From positions 164,527 to 228,526 of the forward strand of contig CAXTVM010000002.1 of assembly GCA_964247725.1 (NCBI GenBank): a stretch of 64,000 bases of DNA, read 5' to 3'. Both the position numbers and the translations under genes were made by a program. Under the pieces are notes generated by a model, which searched no databases, was not told the origin of the DNA, and saw only the letters and a list, made by a program, of their open reading frames with translations. Within the stretch, counting starts at the first letter, position 1. Every line of letters begins with the position of its first letter. Source of the DNA: Lichenicola sp964247725 (GTDB lineage Bacteria > Pseudomonadota > Alphaproteobacteria > Acetobacterales > Acetobacteraceae). Shown here piece after piece: positions 8,699-18,986 of this stretch.

Positions 8699-8751
8699 TG
8701 CCCTGCAACCGCTGATCATTCTGCCATCATGAAACCGTGGATGGCCCCCGC

Positions 8752-9839
8752 ATGGTGATCCTCAGGCGTCGGTCGCTGCTGGCGGCGGCGGCGGTGCCGC
8801 TGCTGCCGCGGCCGGGGCGGGCGGCGGCGGCGCTGCCGGCGGTCGCGGCCAAGGATGCGGTGATCGCGTTCGGCCATATCGGTCCGATCTCGGACGGCGG
8901 CTGGACCGCCACCCACCACGCCGCCGTGCTGGCGGCGAAGGCGGCCTATCCGGCGGCGCGCGTGCTCGAGGTCGAGAGCATCCCGGTCTCGGCCGACGCC
9001 ACCCGCACCTTCCGCCAGTTCGTCGAGAACGGCGCCACCATCGTGTTCGCGACCTCCGAGTACGGCGACCTGGTGTCCGGCGTCGCCGACGACGCCCCCG
9101 ACGTCGCGTTCCTCGAGTGCAACGGCCACCGCACCTCCGACAACGAGAGCTGGTACTACATCCAGCACTGGATGGTCGGCTACGTGCTGGGGGTGGCGTC
9201 GGCGCGGATGAGCCGCAGCGGCCGGCTCGGCTTCGTCGGCTCGTTCCCGATCGCCGCGGTGTACGGCTGCGCCAACGCGTTCCTGCTCGGCGCCCGCTCG
9301 GTGGCGCCGGCGGCGACCTGCCAAGTGGTGCTGATCAACAGCTGGTTCGACCCGCAGGCCGCCTCGCAGGCGGCGTCGGCGCTGATCCAGAACGGCGTCG
9401 ACACGATCTACACCAACCTCGACGACGCCTCCTGCCTGCAGGTGGCGGAAAAGGCCGGGGCCAAGTGCGCCACCTGGGCCACCGACATGCGCCGCTCCGG
9501 CTCGGACGCCTACATCAGCTCGCTGCTGCTGGACTGGAGCCCGACCGTGGTGGCGCAGATCGGCCGCCGCCTGGACGGCAGCTGGACCGCGGGCCCCGGC
9601 ACGCTGCTGCCGCTCGGCCACGGCGTCGACCGCGACCGCTGGGGCCGCACGGTGCCGCCGGACGCGGCCGCCGCGGCCGACGCGGTGCGGGCGCGCATCC
9701 TCGGCGGCTGGAACCCGTTCCAGGGCGAGATCCGCGATGCCGGCGGCCGCATCCGCGTGCCCAGGGGCGGCGCCATGGACGCCGCCGCCTGCAGCGCCTG
9801 GAGCTGGCCGGTCGAGGGCGTCATCGGGCTCCGATCCGC

Positions 9840-9843
<4 letters not shown>
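8752..9843 (+). CDS. BMP-family substrate-binding protein of ABC importer
   Basis: This 363-residue periplasmic binding protein belongs to the basic membrane protein family. The N-terminus MVILRRRSLLAAAAVPLL is a signal peptide with arginines of Tat-like character. The mature part shows the family order GHIGPISDGGWTATH, FVENGATIVFATS, DAPDVAFLECNG, GYVLGVAS, GRLGFVGSFPI, VYGCANAFLLGA, NSWFDPQA and ALIQNGVDTIY. BMP proteins deliver nucleosides, purines or related compounds to YufO/NupA-type ABC transporters. It heads a tight operon with one ATPase and two permeases. ATG 8752 is chosen because it gives the shortest complete signal peptide; a GTG lies 15 bp upstream. Confidence 0.92.
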
Positions 9844-11381
<1,538 letters not shown>

Positions 11382-11400
11382 CCAGGACGGCGGGCTCGCG

Positions 11401-12483
11401 GTGAGCTGGACGCTCCGGCGCGTGCCCGCGATCCCGGGCCCGGTGCGCGTCGCGGCGTTCCTGGTCTCGGGTGCGGCGGCCGTCGCCGTGGCGGGCGTGC
11501 TGCTGCGCCTGTGCGGCCTGCACCCGCTGCGGCTCGGCGCCGCCGTGCTGCGCGACGGCCTCGGCAGCCGCTTCGGCCTCGAGGACCTGATGCTGCTGGC
11601 GGCACCGCTGGTCGGCTGCGGCCTGTCGGTGGCGGTGATGCTACGGGTGGGGCTGTGGAACGTCGGCGCCGACGGCCAGTTCTTCGTCGGCGCCGCCTGC
11701 GCCGCCGGGGTCGGGCTCTACGATCCGCATGGGCCGACGGCCGCGGTGCTGCCTCTGATGGCCCTGGCCGCGGTCGCCGGCGGGATGGCCTGGATCGCGG
11801 TGCCCGCACTGCTCCGCCTGGCCCTCGGCACCAGCGAGATCATCACCACCCTGCTGCTGAACTTCGTCGCCCGGCTGGGCGTCGGCGGCCTCGTCACCGG
11901 CCCGTGGCGCGACGCGGGCAGCTCGGTCGCGGCGCAGTCGCCGCGGGTGCCGGCGGCGATCCCGCGCCTGCCGCACGACTGGCATCTGGGCGGCGTGCAC
12001 TGGGGCGTCGCCGCCGTGCCCGCGCTGGCGCTGGCGCTGGCGGCGGCGTTCCGGCTGACCCGCTGGGGCTACGAGCTGCGCGTCTGCGGCGCCAACCCGG
12101 AGGCCGCCGCCTATGCCGGCATGCGCGTGCGCCGGCGCCTGGGCGAGGCGATGCTGGTCGGCGGCGGCCTGGCCGGGCTGGCCGGAATGGCTGAGCTCGC
12201 CGGCACCGTGCACCGGCTGCAGTCCGGGCTGTCGAACGGCTACGGCTACACCGGCATCATCGTGGCGGTGCTGGCGTCGGCCTCGCCGATCGGCTGCGTC
12301 GCCACCGGCCTGCTGATGGCGCTGGTGCTGGAGGGCGGCACGGTGCTGCAGACGCAGGGGGTGCCGTCCAGCGCCGCCTCGGCGCTGATCGGGCTGATCC
12401 TGCTGTTCGCCGCGGTCGGAGAGCGGCTGGCGCACTACCGTCCGGCAGAGCTGCGGCCGCGGTCTGCGGAGGGTGCCGGATGA
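11401..12483 (+). CDS. ABC importer permease (YufP/NupB-type)
   Basis: This is a 360-residue membrane protein with about eight to nine predicted segments. It contains the branched-chain/nucleoside permease landmarks GLWNVGADGQFFVGA, LGTSEIITTLLLNFVA and YELRVCGANPEAAAYAG. The last is the cytoplasmic loop that docks on the ATPase. The start is GTG 11401, 19 bp after the ATPase stop. It would form a heterodimeric channel with the next gene product. Confidence 0.92.
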   Translation: MSWTLRRVPAIPGPVRVAAFLVSGAAAVAVAGVLLRLCGLHPLRLGAAVLRDGLGSRFGLEDLMLLAAPLVGCGLSVAVMLRVGLWNVGADGQFFVGAACAAGVGLYDPHGPTAAVLPLMALAAVAGGMAWIAVPALLRLALGTSEIITTLLLNFVARLGVGGLVTGPWRDAGSSVAAQSPRVPAAIPRLPHDWHLGGVHWGVAAVPALALALAAAFRLTRWGYELRVCGANPEAAAYAGMRVRRRLGEAMLVGGGLAGLAGMAELAGTVHRLQSGLSNGYGYTGIIVAVLASASPIGCVATGLLMALVLEGGTVLQTQGVPSSAASALIGLILLFAAVGERLAHYRPAELRPRSAEGAG

Positions 12484-13412
12484 GCGTGCTGTCCGGCCTG
12501 CTCGGCAACGCGGTCCAGTCCGGGGCGGTGCTGGCGCTGGCGGGGCAGGGCGAGCTGCTGGCCGAGCGGGTCGGCGTGCTCAACCTCGGCGTCGAGGGGC
12601 TGCTGGCGCTGGGCGGCATCGCCGCGATCGCCACCGTCGCCGCCGGCCACGACCCGGTGCTGGGCCTGCTGGCGGCCGCTGGCGTGGGTGCCGCCGCCGG
12701 CAGCCTGTTCGCCGCCGCCGCCGTGCTGGCGCGCGCGAACCAGGTGCTGTGCGGGCTGGCGCTCACCACCGGCGGGCTCGGGCTCGCCGCCACGATCGGC
12801 CGCCCCTATGCCGGCCGCCCGGCCGCCGCCGCCTTCCAGCCGGTCGCCGTGCCGCTGCTCGACCGCCTGCCCGTGCTGGGGCCGGCCCTGTTCCACCAGA
12901 CCGCGCCGGCCTACCTCGCCTTCCTGGTGCTGCCGCTGGCGCTTCAGCTGCTGCTGTTCCGCACCCGCCACGGGCTGGCGCTGCGCGCGATCGGCGAGAA
13001 CCCCGCCGCCTGCGACGCCGCCGGCATCCCGGTGCTGCCGTTGCGCTTCGCCTACGTCGTGGTGGGGGCCGCGGTGGCGGCGATCGCCGGCGCCGACCTG
13101 ACGCTCGCCTTCGTGCCGTCCTGGTCCGACGGCGTCACCGCCGGACGCGGCTGGATCGCGGTAGCGCTGGTGATCTTCGCCGGCTACCGGCCCTGGCGCA
13201 TCGCCGGCGGCGCGCTGCTGTTCGGGCTGGTGGACGCGCTCGGCTATCTCGCCCAGGCGCGCGACTGGGGCGTGCCGCCGGCCCTGCTGTCGATGCTGCC
13301 CTACCTCGCCACCATCCTGTTCATGGTGCTGCCGGCGCTGCTGTCGCGCGGCCGCGCCGCCGCCGCCGCACCCGCGGCGCTCGGCCTGCCCTACCACCGG
13401 GACGAGCGGTAG
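12480..13412 (+). CDS. ABC importer permease (YufQ/NupC-type)
   Basis: This 310-residue membrane protein overlaps the preceding permease by 4 bp (ATGA), indicating translational coupling. It has AERVGVLNLGVEGLLALG (the usual second-permease signature), LALRAIGENPAACDAAGI (ATPase docking loop) and GVTAGRGWIAVALVIF. It closes the four-gene importer operon, and a complete copy of the intergenic palindrome follows directly. The transported compound is inferred to be a nucleoside or purine from the BMP-type binding protein. Other small ligands are known for this class. Confidence 0.92.
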   Translation: MSVLSGLLGNAVQSGAVLALAGQGELLAERVGVLNLGVEGLLALGGIAAIATVAAGHDPVLGLLAAAGVGAAAGSLFAAAAVLARANQVLCGLALTTGGLGLAATIGRPYAGRPAAAAFQPVAVPLLDRLPVLGPALFHQTAPAYLAFLVLPLALQLLLFRTRHGLALRAIGENPAACDAAGIPVLPLRFAYVVVGAAVAAIAGADLTLAFVPSWSDGVTAGRGWIAVALVIFAGYRPWRIAGGALLFGLVDALGYLAQARDWGVPPALLSMLPYLATILFMVLPALLSRGRAAAAAPAALGLPYHRDER

Positions 13413-13611
13413 CCGGACAGGGCTGTCGCATTCGAGGGGACGTGGAAGGAGAAGGCTAGGGCGCTGCCCCAAACCCCGATTCGTAAGAAGGTATCCCGTG
13501 CGTGAAGGCATAACCTCGACGAATCGGGGCCTGGGGCCCGCGGCCCCAGTGGGGTCCAGGGGCAAAGCCCCTGGCCTTCCTTCCAATGCGACAGCCCTTG
13601 GGTATCCGGAC
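13410..13611. repeat. Intergenic palindromic repeat, copy 3, with terminal inverted and imperfect direct repeats
   Basis: The element proper (13419-13598) begins AGGGCTGTCGCATT and ends AATGCGACAGCCCT, a perfect 14-bp terminal inverted repeat. Flanking TAGCCGGAC (13410-13418) and TATCCGGAC (13603-13611) match in 8 of 9 bases and may be a decayed target duplication. The inner arms are CCCCGATTCGTAAG and CGACGAATCGGGG. The remaining 134 bp to the signal peptidase gene show nothing else clear. Confidence 0.85.
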
Positions 13612-13745
13612 GAAGCGGTGGACGGCACTCTCGAAAAGGTGAACGACAACGGCACCGGTTCCTGGCGCCGCAGCCGGTTTCCTTAACCTCCTTCGGGCCA
13701 GGGTCGCGCCCACGCCGCAGCCAGGTTCGAGCGAGCCGGAACTCC

Positions 13746-14513
13746 ATGTCGACACCGTCCTCCCGATCGAGCCTCCGCCACCTCGCCTGCGAGCTCGCGC
13801 TGACCGTGCTGCTGGTCTGCATCGCGCGCACCAGCCTGGCCGCGTCCTACTACGTGTCGTCCGGCTCGATGCAGCCCTCGCTGCTGATCGGCGACCACAT
13901 GCTGGCCGAGCCGTTCGCCTACGGCTACAGCACCGCGATGCTGCCGTTCGGCAACCGGCTGCCGCAGGACGGGCTGCTCGGCGGCCGGCTGTTCGGCCGC
14001 CTGCCGGCGCGCGGCGACATCGTCGTGTTCCGCGGCCCGGCCGGTCCGTCGGCCAGCTGGGTGAAGCGGGTGGTGGGCCTGCCCGGCGACCGCGTGCGGA
14101 TGCGGGCCGGACGGCTCTGGCTGAACGGCGCACCGGTCGACTGGCGGGATGACGGGCCCGGCCGCGAGGAGCTCGCCGACGGCAGCACGGTCGCCGCCGA
14201 GCGCTTCACCGAGCGGCTGCCCGACGCCGTCCCGCACCCGATCCTGAAGCGCTGGGCCGACGGCCCGCTGGACGACACCGCGGAGGTGGTGGTGCCGGAC
14301 GGGCACCTGTTCGTGATGGGCGACAACCGCGACAACTCCGCCGACAGCCGCGTGCCGGCCTCGGCGGGCGGCGTCGGCCTGCTGCCGCTGTGGAACCTCG
14401 AGGGCCGGGTCAGGCTCGTGCTGGCCTCCCGCGACATCGACGCGCCGGCCGGCGGCCTGGCCTCCTGGCTGGCCTCGGTCCGCGGCGGACGCTTCCTGCA
14501 CGCCGCGCGCTGA
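13746..14513 (+). CDS. lepB: Signal peptidase I
   Basis: This 255-residue type I leader peptidase cleaves signal peptides at the outer face of the cytoplasmic membrane. One N-terminal membrane segment (about 15-33) is followed by catalytic Ser41 in SSGSMQPSLLIGD, Lys107 in WVKRVVGLPGD and box E MGDNRDNSADSR. All S26A catalytic elements are present and the length fits alphaproteobacterial LepB. It is not in the usual lepB-rnc-era neighbourhood, so this may be a second copy with special substrates (inference). Confidence 0.93.
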   Translation: MSTPSSRSSLRHLACELALTVLLVCIARTSLAASYYVSSGSMQPSLLIGDHMLAEPFAYGYSTAMLPFGNRLPQDGLLGGRLFGRLPARGDIVVFRGPAGPSASWVKRVVGLPGDRVRMRAGRLWLNGAPVDWRDDGPGREELADGSTVAAERFTERLPDAVPHPILKRWADGPLDDTAEVVVPDGHLFVMGDNRDNSADSRVPASAGGVGLLPLWNLEGRVRLVLASRDIDAPAGGLASWLASVRGGRFLHAAR

Positions 14514-14595
14514 TCGCGGCGCGAAGGCAACCGCGCGGGCCGGCCGGCGCTGAGTGCGCGGGCGTCCCTTGGGCGGATGACGCGGGAGCAATGCG

Positions 14596-14985
14596 ATGAC
14601 CACGGCCTTGGCCTATCTCGGCTGGACGCTGGTCCTGACGCTGGTGCAGGTCGTGGTGTCCACGGTCACCAAGCGTGGCCAGGATGGCGGCCCGAAGTGG
14701 GCCATGGGCAACCGTGATACGTCGCCCACTTATACCGGCCTCGCCGGACGGATGGTACGGGCGCAGGCCAACCTGTTCGAGACCCTGCCGATCTTCATCG
14801 GCGCCGTGCTGCTCGCCCATGTCGCCATCCGCGACACCGGGCTCACCGCATGGGGCGCCGGCCTCTATTTCTGGGCTCGGCTGATCTACATCCCCACCTA
14901 TGCGCTCGGCCTGGTGCCGTGGCGGACAATCGTCTGGGGCGTGGCCATGGTCGGGCTGCTGCTCGTGCTGATCAGCCTGATCTAG
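14596..14985 (+). CDS. MAPEG family membrane protein
   Basis: A 129-residue protein with four predicted membrane helices and the MAPEG pattern: GLAGRMVRAQANLFETLPIF (charged helix 2) and ARLIYIPTYALGL (helix 4). Eukaryotic relatives are glutathione transferases/peroxidases. Bacterial members are mostly uncharacterised and may handle lipophilic electrophiles with glutathione. GGGAG lies 7-8 bases before ATG 14596. The stop codon TAG is embedded in the first stem of the following terminator. Confidence 0.9.
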   Translation: MTTALAYLGWTLVLTLVQVVVSTVTKRGQDGGPKWAMGNRDTSPTYTGLAGRMVRAQANLFETLPIFIGAVLLAHVAIRDTGLTAWGAGLYFWARLIYIPTYALGLVPWRTIVWGVAMVGLLLVLISLI

Positions 14986-15035
14986 AGCATGATCCGATCG
15001 CTCAAGGCTCACGGATCGTGGTCTAGATTGTTGTT
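14981..15035 (+). terminator. Probable intrinsic terminator of MAPEG gene
   Basis: TCTAGAGCATGATCCG (14981-14996) pairs with CGGATCGTGGTCTAGA (15012-15027), 14 of 16 positions complementary. A T-rich run TTGTTGTTCTT follows. The stem starts inside the stop codon. Confidence 0.6.
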
Positions 15036-15048
15036 CTTGGGAGCATCT

Positions 15049-15082
15049 TCATCCGGCCGAACCAGTCCGTTCGGTCGGATGA
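15049..15082. other. Strong hairpin upstream of hydrolase gene
   Basis: TCATCCGGCCGAAC-CAGTCC-GTTCGGTCGGATGA is a 14-bp stem with one non-Watson-Crick position and a 6-base loop, 40 bp before the hydrolase start. It could be an operator, or a second terminator without a T-tract. Confidence 0.4.
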
Positions 15083-15122
15083 CGCCCTAGCCGTTGCCGG
15101 ACCGGCATCTCCCGGCCGCGCC

Positions 15123-16106
15123 ATGCCCGTGAGGCGCATCGCCCGGCTGTTCGCGAGGCTGCTCGCCGTGGGCGTCGCAGGTGCCGCTGCGACCGTGTCC
15201 GGCCTCGTGCTCTACACCTGGCGGACCAAGCGCCGGGTCGAGCGGGAGGTGCCGCCGGACGGCCGCTTCCTCGACCTCGACGGGGCTCGCATCCACTACG
15301 TCGATGCCGGGTCCGGGCCGCCGATCGTGCTGATCCACGGCCTCGGCGGCCAGTTGCTCAACTTCCCGCCCGACAGCCTGGTCGCGCTGCGACGCGACTA
15401 CCGCGTGCTGGCGCTGGACCGGCCCGGCAACGGCTACTCCACCCTGAGCGCCGGTGCCGTGCCGACTCTTGCCGCCCACGCGGCGGCCGTGGCCGGGTTC
15501 ATCGAAGCCCTCGGGCTGCGGCGGCCGGTGCTGGTCGGCCACTCGTTCGGCGGCGCGGTGGCGCTGCGGCTGGCGCTCGACCGCCCTGATTTGGTCGGCG
15601 GCCTGGCGCTGGTGTCGCCGCTGACCCATCCGTACGACGCCATGCCGCCGATGTTCCAGCCGCTGGTGATCCGCTCCGCCCTGCTGCGCTGGCTGGTATC
15701 CTGGACCCTGGTGACGCCGGCCGCCGTGCGGCATCGCGACGAGGTCTTGAGCCATCTGTTCGCGCCCGATCCGGCGCCGCCCGGGTTCGACATCGACGGC
15801 GGCGGATCGCTGAACCTGCGCCCGTCCGGCTTCTACGCGACGTCGTCCGAGCTGGTGGCGCTCGACATCTCGACCCTGGCGGGGATGGCAGCCCGCTACG
15901 GCGAGCTCGCCATGCCGGTCGGCGTCCTGTTCGGCACCGGCGACGCCATCCTGGACCACCGGCTGAACGGCGTCGCCCTGCAGGGCGTGATCCCCGGGCT
16001 GGACTTGGAGTTGATCGAGGCCGGCCACATGATCCCGGTGGCCGCCCCGGAGCGCAGCGTCGCTTTCATCCGGCGGGTCGCGGAGCGCGTGGCGGCGCGG
16101 CCTTGA
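15123..16106 (+). CDS. Membrane-anchored alpha/beta hydrolase
   Basis: This 327-residue hydrolase has an N-terminal hydrophobic anchor (about 12-34) followed by an alpha/beta fold: oxyanion-hole motif LIHGLGG, nucleophile elbow GHSFGG (Ser about 141), acid in FGTGDAIL and a late His in EAGHMIPV. It is probably bound to the cytoplasmic membrane with the catalytic domain outside. Substrates of this broad family (esters, epoxides, haloalkanes, lipids) cannot be told apart here. Confidence 0.88.
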   Translation: MPVRRIARLFARLLAVGVAGAAATVSGLVLYTWRTKRRVEREVPPDGRFLDLDGARIHYVDAGSGPPIVLIHGLGGQLLNFPPDSLVALRRDYRVLALDRPGNGYSTLSAGAVPTLAAHAAAVAGFIEALGLRRPVLVGHSFGGAVALRLALDRPDLVGGLALVSPLTHPYDAMPPMFQPLVIRSALLRWLVSWTLVTPAAVRHRDEVLSHLFAPDPAPPGFDIDGGGSLNLRPSGFYATSSELVALDISTLAGMAARYGELAMPVGVLFGTGDAILDHRLNGVALQGVIPGLDLELIEAGHMIPVAAPERSVAFIRRVAERVAARP

Positions 16107-16285
16107 GGAAGAAAGGCAAGGGCTCTGCCCTGGACCCGCTGGGGCCGCGGGCCCGAACCCGATTCTCAGGAAGATGATCCGCGCGTGAAGGTATACTCCT
16201 GACGAGTCGGGGTCTGGGGCCGTCGTGCGCCAGCACGCATTGCGTGACCGCCCCAGTGGGGTCCAGGGGCAAAGCCCCTGGCCTT
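16107..16285. repeat. Intergenic palindromic repeat, copy 4
   Basis: Between convergent genes. The left arm GGCAAGGGCTCTGCCC is followed by CCCGATTCTCAGG ... GACGAGTCGGGG. A CCGTCGTGCGCCAGCACGC ... GACC hairpin module sits in the right half, and the right arm GCCCCTGGCCTT overlaps the stop of the next minus-strand ORF. Confidence 0.8.
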
Positions 16286-16493
16286 AACTGCGGCCGCCCT
16301 CGCCGGGCTTGCGCTTCTCGTGCACGGTGCCGCCGCCGGTGCTGACCTGCTCGTTCGGGTGCTTCTTCTCGGCCTTCCGGTTCTGGTGATGCGCGCCGGC
16401 ATGGTCGTCCGGGGCCTTGTCCCGATTCTCGTGCGAACTGCCGGGTCCGCCCGCGGAGCGGTCGGTCGCCGGGATCTTGCTGCTCGTGCTCAT
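16284..16493 (-). CDS. Small hydrophilic protein
   Basis: A 69-residue, highly charged, His/Lys/Gly-rich peptide without membrane segments. Its ATG overlaps the symporter stop (ATGA at 16490-16493) and its stop lies in the end of the repeat. Composition suggests a disordered protein. No family is recognised. The coupling to the symporter frame is the main reason to call it a gene. Confidence 0.5.
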   Translation of the reverse strand: MSTSSKIPATDRSAGGPGSSHENRDKAPDDHAGAHHQNRKAEKKHPNEQVSTGGGTVHEKRKPGEGGRS

Positions 16494-17785
16494 GGATGTG
16501 GTCCTCCTGCGCCGTGCAACGGCGCCGCCCCGGCGGCGGTTCGTCCGCCGTCATGCCAGCCCTCACCGGCATACCGGGCCACCACCGCGGTCGCGAGCGC
16601 GTTGCCGATCACGTTGGTGCCGGACCGGCCCATGTCCAGCAGGTGGTCGACGCCCAGGATCAGCAACAGGCCGGCATCGGGCAGCCCGAACGCCGGCAGC
16701 ACCGACGCCAGCGCCACGATCGCCGCCCGCGGCACGCCGGCGCTGCCCTTGCTGGCCACCATCAGCGCCAGCAGCAGCAGCACCTGCCGCCCCGGTGTCA
16801 GCGGGATCCCGTAGGCCTGCGCCACGAACAGCGCGCCGAAGGCCAGGAACAGCATCGCGCCGTCGAGGTTGAAGGCGTAGCCGAGCGGCAGCACGAAGCC
16901 CACCAGCCGCGGCGGCACGCCGAACCGCTCCAGCCGCTCGACCATCAGCGGGAACGCCGCCTCGCTGCTGGCGGTGCCGAACGCAAGCAGAACCGGCGCC
17001 GCCATCAGCCCGAGCAGCGGCGGCAGCGCCCGTCCGAGCAGGACGAGGCCGGCCCCGGCGAGCAGCGCCCACAGGGTCAGCATCGTCGCGTAGTAGCCGG
17101 CGATGAACACGGCGAGGCGGCCGGCGATCGCCGGCCCGCCGCGGGCGAAGGTCGCCAGCAGCGCGGCCAGCACCGCGACCGGGGCGAGCCGCATCACCAG
17201 CGCGGTCAGCCGCAGCATCACCGCGGCGAGGTCGCCCAGCGCCGCCCGCACGCGCGTGGCGCCGTCCTCCGGCAGCGAGGCCGCCGCGATCCCGAACAGG
17301 CACGCGAACACCACGATCTGCACCAGGTCGTTGCGCGCCATCGCGTCGACGATGCTGGTCGGCACCAGGCGGGTCACCATGTCGCCCGCTACCGGGCTCG
17401 TTGCGCCGGCCGCCGCGCCCATCGCCCCGTGCGGCGCCGAGAGATGCAGCCCCGCCCCCGGGCGCAGCAGGTTCGCGGCCAGCAGGCCGAGCGCCAGCGA
17501 GACCAGCGAGGCGGTCGTGAACCAGCCGACCGCCAGCAGCGCCGGCCGCGCGATGCCGGCACCGCCGCCGCCGCGCAGGCCGGCGATGCCGCCGGCCAGG
17601 GTCGCGAACAGCAGCGGCGCGATGACGGCGCGGATCAGCCGCAGGAACAGCTCGGCGACCACGCCGGCCCCGTCGGCGAGCCGCGCCGCATCCGGCGCCG
17701 CCATGCCGAGATGGACGACGATCCCCGCCACGCACCCGAGCGGCATCGCCGCCAGGATCGTCATCGTCGGGGAGCCCCGCGCCAT
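16490..17785 (-). CDS. Dicarboxylate/amino acid:cation symporter (DAACS family)
   Basis: A protein of about 431 residues of the DctA/GltP type. It couples sodium or proton flow to uptake of C4-dicarboxylates or acidic amino acids. Family landmarks are visible: GTASSEAAFPLMVERLERFG (HP1 serine-rich loop), GYAFNLDGAMLF, SKGSAGVPRA (HP2) and GVDHLLDMGRSGTNVIGN (helix 8 with binding Asp and Arg). ATG 17785 is chosen so that the protein begins just before the first membrane helix and does not run into frmA. ATG 17764 is also possible. It is divergent from frmA. Exact substrate unknown. Confidence 0.9.
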   Translation of the reverse strand: MARGSPTMTILAAMPLGCVAGIVVHLGMAAPDAARLADGAGVVAELFLRLIRAVIAPLLFATLAGGIAGLRGGGGAGIARPALLAVGWFTTASLVSLALGLLAANLLRPGAGLHLSAPHGAMGAAAGATSPVAGDMVTRLVPTSIVDAMARNDLVQIVVFACLFGIAAASLPEDGATRVRAALGDLAAVMLRLTALVMRLAPVAVLAALLATFARGGPAIAGRLAVFIAGYYATMLTLWALLAGAGLVLLGRALPPLLGLMAAPVLLAFGTASSEAAFPLMVERLERFGVPPRLVGFVLPLGYAFNLDGAMLFLAFGALFVAQAYGIPLTPGRQVLLLLALMVASKGSAGVPRAAIVALASVLPAFGLPDAGLLLILGVDHLLDMGRSGTNVIGNALATAVVARYAGEGWHDGGRTAAGAAPLHGAGGPHP

Positions 17786-17870
17786 GCGCCGGTTGTCGCC
17801 GATCGGGGACGGCTTGACGAGGCCGCGCCACCGCCCGCCCATTGCGCGGGGGCGACGCGGGAGGCGGTCG

Positions 17871-18986
17871 ATGGATGTGCGGGCGGCGGTGGCGTTCGAG
17901 GCGGGGCGGCCTCTCCAGGTCGAGACGGTGCAACTGGACGGTCCGCGCGCCGGCGAGGTGCTGGTCGAGATCAAGGCGACCGGCCTCTGCCATACCGACA
18001 AGTACACCCTGTCCGGCGCCGATCCGGAGGGGCTGTTCCCGGCCATCCTCGGCCACGAGGGTGCCGGGATCGTCGTCGAGGTGGGCGAGGGGGTCACCGG
18101 TCTTGCCGCCGGCGACCACGTGATCCCGCTCTACACGCCGGAATGCCGCCAGTGCCGGAGCTGCCTGTCGCGCAAGACCAACCTGTGCACCGCGATCCGG
18201 CCGACCCAGGGCAGGGGGGTGATGCCGGACGGCAGCTCCCGCTTCTCGTTCCGGGGCCGGCCGCTGCTGCACTACATGGGCTGCTCGACCTTTGCCAACT
18301 TCACCGTGCTGCCCGAGATCGCGCTGGCGAAGGTCCGGACCGACGCGCCGTTCGACAAGATCTGCTACATCGGCTGCGGGGTGACCACCGGCATCGGTGC
18401 GGTGCTGTTCACCGCCCGGGTCGAACCCGGCAGCACGGTCATCGTGTTCGGGCTGGGCGGCATCGGGCTCAACGTGATCCAGGGCGCCCGCATGGTCGGC
18501 GCCACCCGGATCGTCGGCGTCGACGTCAACCCGGCGCGTGAGGCGATGGCGCGGCGGTTCGGCATGACCGACTTCGTCAATCCCAAAGAGCTCGGCCCCG
18601 ACGGCGACGTCGTCGGCCACCTGGTCGAGCTCACCGGCGGCGGCGGCGACTACACCTTCGAGTGCGTCGGCAACCCGACCCTGATGCGCCAGGCGCTCGA
18701 GTGCGCGCATCGCGGCTGGGGCGTGTCCACCATCATCGGCGTCGCCGCCGCCGGGCAGGAGATCTCGACCCGCCCGTTCCAGCTGGTCACCGGCCGGCGC
18801 TGGATCGGTTCGGCGTTCGGCGGCGCCCGCGGCCGCACCGACGTGCCCCGGATCGTCGACTGGTACATGGAGGGCCGGATCAGCATCGACCCGCTGATCA
18901 CCCACCACCTGGCGCTGGGCGACATCAACCAGGGCTTCGAGCTGATGGCGCGCGGCGAGAGCATCCGCAGCGTCGTGGTGTATTGA
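17871..18986 (+). CDS. frmA: S-(hydroxymethyl)glutathione dehydrogenase (class III alcohol dehydrogenase)
   Basis: This 371-residue zinc-dependent MDR dehydrogenase oxidises S-hydroxymethylglutathione, the spontaneous adduct of formaldehyde and glutathione, to S-formylglutathione with NAD+. Catalytic zinc ligands are in GLCHTD (Cys40) and GHEGAG (His62/Glu63). The structural zinc loop has Cys92, 95, 98 and 106. The Rossmann motif GLGGIGL and ARMVGATRIVGVD follow. Start ATG 17871 has GGGAGG upstream. It shares one base with the next gene, which performs the following step. Both depend on glutathione, and gshB is 15 kb away. Confidence 0.95.
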   Translation: MDVRAAVAFEAGRPLQVETVQLDGPRAGEVLVEIKATGLCHTDKYTLSGADPEGLFPAILGHEGAGIVVEVGEGVTGLAAGDHVIPLYTPECRQCRSCLSRKTNLCTAIRPTQGRGVMPDGSSRFSFRGRPLLHYMGCSTFANFTVLPEIALAKVRTDAPFDKICYIGCGVTTGIGAVLFTARVEPGSTVIVFGLGGIGLNVIQGARMVGATRIVGVDVNPAREAMARRFGMTDFVNPKELGPDGDVVGHLVELTGGGGDYTFECVGNPTLMRQALECAHRGWGVSTIIGVAAAGQEISTRPFQLVTGRRWIGSAFGGARGRTDVPRIVDWYMEGRISIDPLITHHLALGDINQGFELMARGESIRSVVVY

